Shown in pieces: positions 1 to 4,717 of a stretch of DNA of 5,826 nt (its first letter is position 1; each line of letters starts with the position of its first letter). Source of the stretch: CAZCBJ01 sp964496705 (lineage in GTDB: Bacteria; Chloroflexota; Anaerolineae; Anaerolineales; Anaerolineaceae); assembly GCA_964496705.1 (NCBI GenBank), contig CAZCBJ010000234.1, positions 1-5,826 on the forward strand. Direction: 5' to 3'. Position numbers and translations under genes: made by a program. The notes below the pieces were generated by a model that did not search any database, was not told the DNA's origin, and worked only from the letters and a program-made list of their open reading frames with translations.

Positions 1-86
1 TCACGAGTATAGCTCAATTTCCCCGATGGACGCCTTGTTGCATAAATTGAAAATGCCATGATCCGTCATCAAAAACTCCCAGAAAG

Positions 87-105
87 CCTCATTGGTATAT
101 ATTCT
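87..105 (+). repeat. Candidate left terminal inverted repeat of the insertion sequence
   Basis: CCTCATTGGTATATATTCT is proposed as the left terminus. It pairs imperfectly with the reverse complement of 1750-1767. The match is strong only in the first nine bases (seven of nine), and the rest needs gaps. It lies 56 bp before the transposase start codon. This could be chance similarity in AT-rich DNA. Confidence 0.3.
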
Positions 106-160
106 GAAGCTAAATTAAAATAGAGAGAAGCAACAGAATAATCACCAAAGAGGTGAGCCG

Positions 161-1687
161 ATGCTCAAACAAGGAGTACTTCCCTTTAGTTATGAATGCG
201 AGCCGACAGAATCCGGGATGACGGCTTTAGCCGGATTACCAGCCTATCTGGAACTGGCTGCCGTAGCGAAGTTACCTGATTCAATTCAGAAGTGTATGGA
301 AGGCTGCCATCTCAAGGAACAAGGCTGGACGGATACCCAGATTATCATGAGTCTAATCTTGCTGAATATTGCCGGAGGGGATTGTGTGGATGATTTACGA
401 ATTCTGGAGGGGGATGAAGGAGTGGTCAAGGTCTTACGGCGGGTTGGATTCACGGGGCATCCCCGCCAAGAAAGGCGGGAGCAAGCACGGCGTTGGCGCA
501 AGGAATGTAAACGGGCCTTTCCCTCTGCTCCGGTGGTTTTCCGTTATCTGAAGAATTTTGTAAATGTAGAAGCTGAAAAACAGCGCGCCATGGGCAGGGC
601 CTATGTTCCGGCAGCTAATGAGTCTCTGTGCGCCTTAGAACGAATCAATCCCGATTTGCTCAGCTTTGCGCAAAAGCACTCCCGGCAAAGTGAGGCTACC
701 CTGGATATGGATGCCAGTATCGTGGAAACCAGCAAGCAAGATGCTCTATTCAGTTATCAAGGCAGCCAGTCCTACCAACCACTGTCGTTACGCTGGGGCG
801 AACAGGATTTAGTGGCCTATTCGGAGCTTCGGGATGGGAATGTGCCGGCGGCCTTTCAGAATCTGGAGGCCTTCCAGAAGACCTTAGAAGTACTACCTCG
901 CGGAGTGGTGAAAGTATCTCTAAGGAGTGATACGGCGGCCTACCAGCAGGAACTATTGAGCTATTGCGCGGAAGGCAAGAATGAACGTTTTGGGGTGATT
1001 GAATTTGCGATTGGGGTGGATGTCACAGCGGAGTTTCGCAAAGCGGTCGGCGAAGTCGAAGAAGCGGACTGGCAGACCTTAAAGCGTGAGATTGACGGGA
1101 GGCAGGTAGAGACTGGACAAGAGTGGGCGGAAGTCTGCTTTGTGCCCGCCTGGACAGCTACAAGTAAGAATGGACCGACCTATCGCTTTATGGCTATCCG
1201 GGAGTTGCTGCGGCAGCAGGAGTTCCCGGGTATGGAAGTCCAATTACCCTTCCCCACCTATCATCAGGGAGAGAAGCATTATAAATTACACGGCCTGGTT
1301 ACTAACCGCGACCTGGCCGGGGATAAGTTGATCTGGTGGTCTCGTGAGCGCTGTGGCAAGGGCGAAGAGATGCATGCCATTATGAAGGGTGATCTGGCCG
1401 GCGGCCAGTTCCCTTCCGCCCAGTTTGGAGCCAATGCCGCCTGGTGGCAGATCATGATTTTGGCCTTTAATCTGAACTCGCTGATGAAGCGCCTGGCGCT
1501 GCCTGAAAGCTGGGGCTCTAAACGGCTTAAGGCTCTCCGCTTCGGACTGATTAGCCAGGCTGGTCGGGTAGTGCAGCACTCCCGCCAACTATTTATCCGT
1601 TTGAGCCGTAATAATCCAGCTTATCTGATATTGGTAGGGCTACGTCAGCGGCTGAGACAAATACAGATGGAATGTGATACGGCCTGA
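161..1687 (+). CDS. IS1380-family DDE transposase, intact
   Basis: This 508-residue protein cuts and rejoins the ends of its own insertion sequence using an RNase H-like DDE catalytic core. The N-terminal part has the family block GGDCVDDLRILEGD (residues 72-85). The first catalytic aspartate is probably D184 in LDMDASIVE, the second D257 in LRSDTAAYQ, and the glutamate E402 in GKGEEMHAIMKGDLAGGQ, with K409 seven residues later as in the E-(6)-K part of the IS4-like signature. The block FGANAAWW (residues 422-429) after the glutamate is also typical of IS1380 members. The length fits a complete family protein and there is no internal stop or frameshift. The ATG at 161 follows a GAGGTGA Shine-Dalgarno sequence at 150-156. 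The gene looks richer in G and C than the genes to its right, which agrees with its mobile origin. The catalytic assignments are by motif and not by structure. Confidence 0.95.
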   Translation: MLKQGVLPFSYECEPTESGMTALAGLPAYLELAAVAKLPDSIQKCMEGCHLKEQGWTDTQIIMSLILLNIAGGDCVDDLRILEGDEGVVKVLRRVGFTGHPRQERREQARRWRKECKRAFPSAPVVFRYLKNFVNVEAEKQRAMGRAYVPAANESLCALERINPDLLSFAQKHSRQSEATLDMDASIVETSKQDALFSYQGSQSYQPLSLRWGEQDLVAYSELRDGNVPAAFQNLEAFQKTLEVLPRGVVKVSLRSDTAAYQQELLSYCAEGKNERFGVIEFAIGVDVTAEFRKAVGEVEEADWQTLKREIDGRQVETGQEWAEVCFVPAWTATSKNGPTYRFMAIRELLRQQEFPGMEVQLPFPTYHQGEKHYKLHGLVTNRDLAGDKLIWWSRERCGKGEEMHAIMKGDLAGGQFPSAQFGANAAWWQIMILAFNLNSLMKRLALPESWGSKRLKALRFGLISQAGRVVQHSRQLFIRLSRNNPAYLILVGLRQRLRQIQMECDTA

Positions 1688-1749
1688 AGATTACGCCGAC
1701 AAGGATCTTAATCGGAATAACAATACATTGCTAAATAAGCACTGGGGTA

Positions 1750-1767
1750 AGAAATTATCCTCTGAGG
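1750..1767 (-). repeat. Candidate right terminal inverted repeat of the insertion sequence
   Basis: Read on the minus strand this is CCTCAGAGGATAATTTCT, the counterpart of the proposed left terminus at 87-105. It lies about 60 bp beyond the transposase stop codon. No matching 4-bp direct repeat flanks the two ends, so the border is unproven. Confidence 0.3.
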
Positions 1768-1797
1768 TAGTAAAATGCTGTTTTTACCTTAAAAAGT

Positions 1798-1896
1798 GGC
1801 GGGAATGAGCTAGAAACAACCCGCCTGGATTAGAACAAAATCATCCAGGTGGTTTTGGTGGGCGCAACTCCTTAATAAAAACCTCTATTAGCGCCC
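1798..1896. other. Cluster of stacked inverted repeats, possible structured RNA or terminator region
   Basis: Three inverted repeats follow one another within 99 bp. GGCGGG (1798-1803) can pair with CCCGCC (1820-1825). The second arm overlaps CCGCCTGGAT (1821-1830), which can instead pair with ATCCAGGTGG (1843-1852), so the two stems exclude each other. A third stem pairs GGGCGC (1860-1865) with GCGCCC (1891-1896), and inside it TAATA (1873-1877) can pair with TATTA (1886-1890). The region lies between the end of the insertion sequence and the Nudix promoter and has no convincing gene. I do not recognise a known riboswitch class on either strand. Confidence 0.45.
1821..1856 (+). terminator. 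Terminator-like hairpin after the transposase
   Basis: A 10-bp stem (CCGCCTGGAT with ATCCAGGTGG, one G-T pair) closes a 12-nt loop and is followed by only four T residues at 1853-1856. It could end transcription from the transposase or from whatever gene was upstream before the insertion. The short T run makes this uncertain. The 5' arm has an alternative partner at 1798-1803. Confidence 0.4.
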
Positions 1897-1944
1897 TGAA
1901 ACAAGATTCAAACTAATCAGATGGCGGATTTTGGCAATACCCTA

Positions 1945-1973
1945 TTGGTTAATTTCTTTTTTTGGCATATAAT
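1945..1973 (+). promoter_or_regulatory. Putative sigma-A-type promoter of the Nudix gene
   Basis: A perfect TATAAT lies at 1968-1973. Seventeen bases upstream is TTGGTT (1945-1950), a weak -35 matching three of six consensus bases. Transcription would start near 1980, giving a leader of about 27 bases before the TTG start codon. Confidence 0.5.
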
Positions 1974-1992
1974 AGGGAAACTTTTCAAATTT

Positions 1993-1999
1993 AGAGGAG
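1993..1999 (+). promoter_or_regulatory. Shine-Dalgarno site that fixes the TTG start of the Nudix gene
   Basis: AGAGGAG at 1993-1999 sits seven bases before the TTG at 2007. An in-frame TAG at 1992-1994 blocks any earlier start, and no in-frame ATG or GTG occurs before the conserved first strand of the Nudix fold. The TTG is therefore the best start. Confidence 0.75.
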
Positions 2000-2006
2000 A
2001 GCTGGT

Positions 2007-2501
2007 TTGCGTCGAACACACAGGATATCTGCCGGGGCGATAGTTCTGAAACAGGGGAAGGTATTGCTTGTCAGATACAGCAATAGAGATGGAGATACTT
2101 TTCTCGCCGCACCTGGGGGTGGTGTACATATCAGGGAGAGTCTTCCAGATGCGGCCATTAGAGAAGTAAAGGAAGAAACAGGGCTGGAAGTAAACCCCTA
2201 CCCTTGCAGAGTACTGTTCGTTGAGGAGTTTCTTACTCGTAAATATAGACATATCAAGACATGGCTACATTGCATTCTGATAAAAGGTGAAATTACCAAG
2301 ACACAAGAAGCCAGGAAAGAAGGTATCATTGAGGCTAAGTGGTACAGCCAAGATGACCTTGCAGACGAGGTAGTGTATCCGTCACCCCTACTTACTACGG
2401 ATTGGCAAACATTCCTGGATAAGACCTGGGAAACGAGATATCTTGGACTCCGTGAACTCCGTAAAAAAATTTCTAGCTGGTCTAATCATCAAGAACACTG
2501 A
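2007..2501 (+). CDS. Nudix-family hydrolase
   Basis: Nudix enzymes split nucleoside diphosphates linked to another group (X), often oxidised nucleotides, dinucleotides or nucleotide sugars, using a divalent metal in the cytoplasm. The 164-residue protein has a complete Nudix box at residues 38-60, GGVHIRESLPDAAIREVKEETGL, which fits G-x5-E-x7-REU-x-EE-x-G-U exactly, with E53, E56 and E57 as the expected metal ligands. Before it are the usual strands (AGAIVLKQGKVLLVRY) and PGGG (36-39). The length is normal for a single-domain member and there is no extra domain. It starts with TTG, supported by AGAGGAG at 1993-1999. It appears to be a single-gene unit: its own promoter lies upstream, and a 313-bp gap separates it from the next gene. 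Substrate cannot be read from the sequence. An MTH1/MutT-like or general Nudix diphosphatase role is possible but unproven. Confidence 0.9.
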   Translation: MRRTHRISAGAIVLKQGKVLLVRYSNRDGDTFLAAPGGGVHIRESLPDAAIREVKEETGLEVNPYPCRVLFVEEFLTRKYRHIKTWLHCILIKGEITKTQEARKEGIIEAKWYSQDDLADEVVYPSPLLTTDWQTFLDKTWETRYLGLRELRKKISSWSNHQEH

Positions 2502-2522
2502 ATAAAAACAGTTTCACATTTT

Positions 2523-2711
2523 TTAATGCACTAATCTGACAAGTAGCCCCTTTATCTCTGGAATCAGCTTTTTCCTCTCAAACAGAAGTTCGGTGATTGT
2601 TCCCTGTGGCCAACCAAAAAGCAATTTTGTTAACTCCGGAAATAATAAAATTCGAAGTTCACCAGCCCCACCCTGAGATGCTGCGCCTGACGGAGTTAGG
2701 CACCGGCATGA
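2523..2711 (-). pseudogene. C-terminal remnant of an unidentified gene (copy A)
   Basis: On the minus strand an open frame of 62 codons ends at TAA (2525 to 2523) and is bounded upstream by an in-frame TAG at 2714-2712. It has no start codon with a ribosome site. Its end reads FGWPQGTITELLFERKKL then IPEIKGLLVRLVH. The same stretch recurs in the frame at 4420-4244 as FGGPQGTVTELLFEKKEL then IPEIRQLL. Twenty of 26 residues are identical and most changes are conservative, which points to a real coding ancestor. The upstream part (GELRILLFPELTKLL) has no match in the other copy. I do not recognise the family. The GT...LIPEI pattern faintly recalls the tails of PIN-like DUF3368 proteins, but the spacing differs and I would not rely on it. 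Confidence 0.4.
2553..2618. repeat. 66-bp direct repeat, copy A
   Basis: This segment matches 4274-4339 in the same orientation at 59 of 66 positions with no gaps. Six of the seven differences are transitions. It covers the conserved part of the minus-strand coding remnant. The copies lie 1,721 bp apart and bracket the HAD gene and the toxin-antitoxin operon. Confidence 0.85.
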
Positions 2712-2732
2712 CTAACTCGCGATTGACGCTTC
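2693..2732. repeat. Degenerate intergenic repeat, short copy, with a small hairpin
   Basis: GAGTTAG (2693-2699) and CTAACTC (2712-2718) form a perfect 7-bp inverted repeat around a 12-nt loop. The block starts GAGTTAGGCA and ends GACGCTTC, and both words recur in the same order at 5541-5550 and 5605-5612. Between them CGGC-T, GA-TAAC and the final GACGCTTC can be lined up, but this copy is about 30 bp shorter. The similarity is imperfect and was judged by eye. Confidence 0.45.
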
Positions 2733-2814
2733 TGAACCGTGGATAGTTTTTCTTTCACCAGTGTGTTAATATTAGTCGATACACAATAGATACTCTAAAT
2801 GTTGCGTTAAATAA

Positions 2815-3552
2815 ATGAATATTAAAGCCGCAATTTTTGATTTAGGTGGCACACTTATTGAGTATCAGGGCTTGCCTTTGAACTGGTCAAGTTACTATCC
2901 CCAGGTCTTCAATCAAGTTGTCGCTTCACTCGGTCTTCAGTTGAACGAATCGCAGATCCAGGCGGCCATAGCAGTATTGGAAAAATATAATGCGCGTCTG
3001 CACCCACGAGAGAAAGAGTATACCAGCAACCACATATTTTCAGAAGCAATTTCTTCATGGTCAACAGTACAATATTCTCCATATGAAATTGCACGCAAAT
3101 TTTATAGTTTCTTTCAACGATATGTGAGAGCCTACCCTGATGCAGGATGTGTATTACCTGTTTTGAGAAACCGGGGTCTTAAAACAGGGATTCTTACCGA
3201 TCTGGCAACAGGAATGCCGGATGAAACGATTAAAGAGGACTCTCTCTCTTTACATTGTCCCGTGGATTGTTTTATTACCTCAGCAGAAGTAGGTTTTCGA
3301 AAACCTAATCCAGCGGGTTATTGGAAAATGGCCGGTGAATTATCTGTTATTCCTTCGGAATGTATTTTTGTCGGTGATGAACAAAAGGATATAGTGGGTG
3401 CCAACAATTGCGGTATGATTTCTGTACTGGTTGTTCGAAATGAAACTCAACCTGAATATGGCCAAACCTGCACTGTTAATTCGCTGGAGAAAATTCATAC
3501 TTTATTGTCTGAAAGAAACATACCCATAAAAAATAAAGATCTCGATGTCTAA
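2815..3552 (+). CDS. HAD-superfamily hydrolase with a cap domain (subfamily IA-like)
   Basis: HAD enzymes of this type usually remove phosphate from small cytoplasmic molecules through a phospho-aspartate intermediate. The 245-residue protein has motif I as FDLGGTL (nucleophile D9), motif II as ILTDL (T128), motif III as GFRKPNPAGYW (K163), and motif IV as IFVGDEQKDIVGA (D188, D192). A helical insert of about 90 residues between motifs I and II is the expected C1 cap. The oddity is motif I: the second aspartate of DxD, normally the acid-base residue, is glycine (G11). FDLGGT variants occur in annotated HAD proteins, but phosphatase activity cannot be assumed. The ATG at 2815 directly follows an in-frame TAA, so the start cannot be earlier, and motif I begins eight residues in. 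No good Shine-Dalgarno sequence is visible, suggesting weak or leaderless-type initiation. It converges on the toxin-antitoxin operon. The substrate is unknown. Confidence 0.88.
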   Translation: MNIKAAIFDLGGTLIEYQGLPLNWSSYYPQVFNQVVASLGLQLNESQIQAAIAVLEKYNARLHPREKEYTSNHIFSEAISSWSTVQYSPYEIARKFYSFFQRYVRAYPDAGCVLPVLRNRGLKTGILTDLATGMPDETIKEDSLSLHCPVDCFITSAEVGFRKPNPAGYWKMAGELSVIPSECIFVGDEQKDIVGANNCGMISVLVVRNETQPEYGQTCTVNSLEKIHTLLSERNIPIKNKDLDV

Positions 3553-3594
3553 CCAATAGTAATACGTGCAATATTTTATCGTTTGGAGACAATA

Positions 3595-3630
3595 AATTCC
3601 GGTGTCTCAGGAATTGGTTCTTACTTTTTA
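3595..3630 (+). terminator. Weak candidate terminator between convergent genes
   Basis: AATTCC (3595-3600) pairs with GGAATT (3610-3615) around a 9-nt loop, followed after some spacing by CTTACTTTTTA. A competing stem pairs GAGAC (3586-3590) with GTCTC (3604-3608). The stems are short and the T run is not adjacent. It may end the HAD transcript and, read the other way, the toxin transcript, but the support is modest. Confidence 0.3.
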
Positions 3631-3655
3631 GGTAACAAGTTGGGTACGTCCTGTT

Positions 3656-3991
3656 TTAAGCAATAATCTCGTTTAGTCCTTCAATAATCTGTACCAATTC
3701 TTCCTGAGATATTTTACCGATAAATTGTCCAATTCTTTCTGTGGAGAGAGTCCGGACCTGGCTGATTTTAACCCAGGACTGTCTGGGTAAATCTCCGGTT
3801 TTTAGTTCCAGAGTCAATGGGAAGCCAGCTTTTTGTGGTTGGCTGGTAATGGCAACCCCTATGACAGTTCCAGATCGTTCATTAAAGACATCATGGCTCA
3901 GAATCAGGACGGGACGCATGCCGGATTGTTCATGACCTTTGGCAGGATTTAAGTCCGCCCAGCGGATTTCTCCTCTTAATATTCCGGCCAT
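3656..3991 (-). CDS. MazF/PemK-type toxin (sequence-specific mRNA endoribonuclease)
   Basis: MazF-like toxins cut single-stranded mRNA at short sequences and halt growth unless held by the antitoxin. The 111-residue protein has the family opening RGEIRWADLNPAKGHEQSGM followed by RPVLILSHD (residues 6-34). R26 and T49 (in VAITSQ) line up with the catalytic arginine and threonine known in Bacillus subtilis MazF (R25 and T48). The tail WVKISQVRTLSTERIGQFIG matches the conserved QxRTL region near the end of the fold. The length is normal and the gene intact. Its ATG lies inside the end of the antitoxin gene, sharing 16 bp, and GAGGA on the minus strand at 4005-4001 can serve as its ribosome site. 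This overlap favours coupled translation with the antitoxin made first. The cleavage site cannot be predicted from sequence alone. Confidence 0.93.
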   Translation of the reverse strand: MAGILRGEIRWADLNPAKGHEQSGMRPVLILSHDVFNERSGTVIGVAITSQPQKAGFPLTLELKTGDLPRQSWVKISQVRTLSTERIGQFIGKISQEELVQIIEGLNEIIA

Positions 3992-4218
3992 TCTTTCATA
4001 TCCTCAGCGATTCCTTCCTCGGCTAATTCTTTCTCAGAAGACGGTTTCAGCTTGGCACACTCTTCAGCCAGACGCGTCCGTTTCAGACGCAGGAGTTTTT
4101 CACGGACCGCTTCCTGGATGGCCTGACTGCGGCTTTGAAAAACACGTTTGTTAACCAGCCTGTCCAGTTCGCCGACATCCTTCTTATCCAATGTAATGGC
4201 TATCTTTTCCTTATCCAT
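3976..4218 (-). CDS. Ribbon-helix-helix antitoxin of the MazF-type toxin
   Basis: The 80-residue protein has a CopG/MetJ-like ribbon-helix-helix DNA-binding domain at residues 5-43: the strand KIAITLD, a helix DVGELDRLVNK, and the second helix SRSQAIQEAVREKLLRL. The remaining charged tail, ending EEGIAEDMKEWPEY, is of the kind that wraps along the MazF dimer and blocks its active site. It should neutralise the toxin and, with it, repress the shared promoter. The ATG at 4218 is preceded by GGGAGG on the minus strand (4229-4224), spaced five bases. It is the first gene of the operon and overlaps the toxin by 16 bp. The fold and gene order match the family often annotated as MazE-like or EndoAI-like, though the ribbon-helix-helix type differs from the AbrB-type MazE of E. 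coli. Confidence 0.92.
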   Translation of the reverse strand: MDKEKIAITLDKKDVGELDRLVNKRVFQSRSQAIQEAVREKLLRLKRTRLAEECAKLKPSSEKELAEEGIAEDMKEWPEY

Positions 4219-4229
4219 TTTGGCCTCCC

Positions 4230-4250
4230 GGTATCACATTTTATCATACC
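4230..4250. promoter_or_regulatory. Probable autoregulatory operator of the toxin-antitoxin operon
   Basis: GGTAT (4230-4234) and ATACC (4246-4250) form a perfect inverted repeat around 11 bases, with two further matched positions inside. It covers the -10 element and the presumed transcription start of the antitoxin gene, which begins 12 bp away. Ribbon-helix-helix antitoxins typically bind such palindromes as dimers and shut off their own operon. Binding is inferred and not shown. Confidence 0.6.
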
Positions 4251-4267
4251 TTTTTTCTTGTAAGCAA
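4238..4267 (-). promoter_or_regulatory. Promoter of the toxin-antitoxin operon with an extended -10
   Basis: On the minus strand TGATAAAAT gives an extended -10 (TGn followed by TAAAAT at 4243-4238). TTGCTT (4267-4262) lies 18 bases upstream as a weak -35. The promoter overlaps the last codons of the gene remnant ending at 4244, so the operon seems to have settled directly behind that broken gene. Confidence 0.55.
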
Positions 4268-4420
4268 CTGCCGTATCTCCGGAATCAGCTCTTTCTTCTC
4301 AAACAAAAGTTCGGTGACTGTTCCCTGTGGTCCACCAAAGGGGACGATACCTAGAACCAAATTCCTCAGTAACCGATTTTCCGGTGTTGAAATCTTTTCG
4401 ATGAGTTTCCCGTGGAATTG
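4244..4420 (-). pseudogene. C-terminal remnant of an unidentified gene (copy B)
   Basis: A minus-strand open frame of 58 codons ends at TGA (4246-4244), bounded upstream by an in-frame TAA at 4423-4421. It has no usable start codon. It reads LLRNLVLGIVPFGGPQGT, then VTELLFEKKELIPEIRQLL, then TRKKV. The middle part matches copy A at 2523-2711. Nucleotide differences between the copies are mostly synonymous or conservative, so the ancestor was translated. The stop codon lies within the palindrome over the toxin-antitoxin promoter, so if any fusion transcript ran through it would enter that operon. The family is not recognised. Confidence 0.4.
4274..4339. repeat. 66-bp direct repeat, copy B
   Basis: This is the partner of 2553-2618, with 59 of 66 identical positions in the same orientation and no gaps. 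It covers the shared FGxPQGT...LIPEI coding part. The similarity fades on both sides, consistent with paralogous gene tails and not with a recent exact duplication. Confidence 0.85.
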
Positions 4421-4533
4421 TTAGTTTATGTGGTAGTACGCTTTGATGTGTCAGTGAAACCCTGAATTTCAAGTCCAAGCCACCAAATACACTTGTATTT
4501 TAACTCGGAATATTTTTATATGATCAAACTGTG

Positions 4534-4573
4534 AAAAAAGCCCGTATTTTGTGTTCCCGCGGGCTTCTTTTTT
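4534..4573. terminator. Strong bidirectional terminator-like hairpin without an obvious client gene
   Basis: AAGCCCG (4538-4544) pairs with CGGGCTT (4560-4566) around a 15-nt loop. A run of six A residues at 4534-4539 and six T residues at 4568-4573 frame it, so it has the shape of an intrinsic terminator on both strands. On the minus strand the GC stem runs straight into the T tract. No gene ends next to it on either strand: the genes on both sides point away. It may insulate the toxin-antitoxin side from the lipoprotein side, or be left over from a lost gene or small RNA. Confidence 0.7.
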
Positions 4574-4644
4574 GTCTCTAACTTGTTTCAATACTGTAAA
4601 AGTCAGGTCGAGGTTGCGGGTTTTCGTGTTGCCGGACATTATTA

Positions 4645-4650
4645 TATAAT
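4645..4650 (+). promoter_or_regulatory. Candidate -10 box for the lipoprotein gene
   Basis: A perfect TATAAT lies 68 bp before the lipoprotein start. The best spaced -35 is TTTTCG (4621-4626, 18 bases away), which is poor, so an activator or a different start site is possible. It lies downstream of the hairpin at 4534-4573, so transcription from here would not pass through that terminator. Confidence 0.4.
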
Positions 4651-4686
4651 TGAGAAGGATATGTAAGATTACCTGAAGAAAATCGG

Positions 4687-4714
4687 TATACAAATTTTAT
4701 AAGACGGTTGTATA
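4687..4714. repeat. Inverted repeat immediately before the lipoprotein start codon
   Basis: TATACAA (4687-4693) and TTGTATA (4708-4714) are perfect 7-bp arms separated by 14 bases, ending three bases before the ATG at 4718. It could be a regulator binding site, or in RNA a weak AT-rich hairpin covering the place where a ribosome site should be. No good Shine-Dalgarno sequence is seen here. Confidence 0.5.
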
Positions 4715-4717
4715 AAT

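Larger units (their letters stand above)
87..1767 (+). mobile_element. Probable IS1380-family insertion sequence (ends tentative)
   Basis: The element carries one intact transposase gene (161-1687) with short flanks. The proposed left end begins CCTCATTGG at 87 and the proposed right end, read on the opposite strand from 1767, begins CCTCAGAGG. The first five bases match, as does the GG at positions 8-9, and a looser A/T-rich match follows if single-base gaps are allowed. The implied length of about 1.68 kb and the roughly 75-80 bp between gene and ends suit the IS1380 family, whose termini usually start with CC. However, the four bases outside the ends (AAAG on the left, TAGT on the right) do not form the 4-bp target duplication expected of the family. 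Either the ends are misplaced, or the copy is old or recombined. The transposase makes the element certain; the exact borders are not. Confidence 0.5.
4421..4717. other. Gene-free divergent region upstream of the lipoprotein
   Basis: Together with the remnant before it, this makes about 500 bp without an intact gene between the antitoxin and the lipoprotein. It contains a small AT-rich hairpin (AAATAC at 4485-4490 with GTATTT at 4495-4500), the terminator-like hairpin at 4534-4573, a good -10 box at 4645-4650 and an inverted repeat just before the lipoprotein start. I see no RNA gene that I can name. Confidence 0.5.

Noticed and set aside
2..61. C-terminal tail of a gene entering from the left, reading SISPMDALLHKLKMP before a stop
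   Set aside because: The stretch is open for only 19 codons to the window edge, which is common by chance, and I recognise no family. It remains possible but unsupported.
1286..1588. Minus-strand frame of 100 codons inside the transposase gene
   Set aside because: It is a shadow of the well-supported IS1380 transposase frame and has no independent features.
1917..2252. Minus-strand frame of 111 codons opposite the Nudix gene
   Set aside because: It overlaps the Nudix gene antisense and runs over its promoter and ribosome site. The Nudix box on the plus strand is decisive.
2799..2810. Three-codon leader frame (ATG to TAA) just before the HAD start
   Set aside because: It has no ribosome site and such tiny frames are frequent by chance. 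No attenuator structure surrounds it.
4469..4693. Minus-strand 74-codon frame as a gene
   Set aside because: It spans the strong terminator-like hairpin at 4534-4573, has no ribosome site, shows no family features and ends in low-complexity AT-rich DNA.
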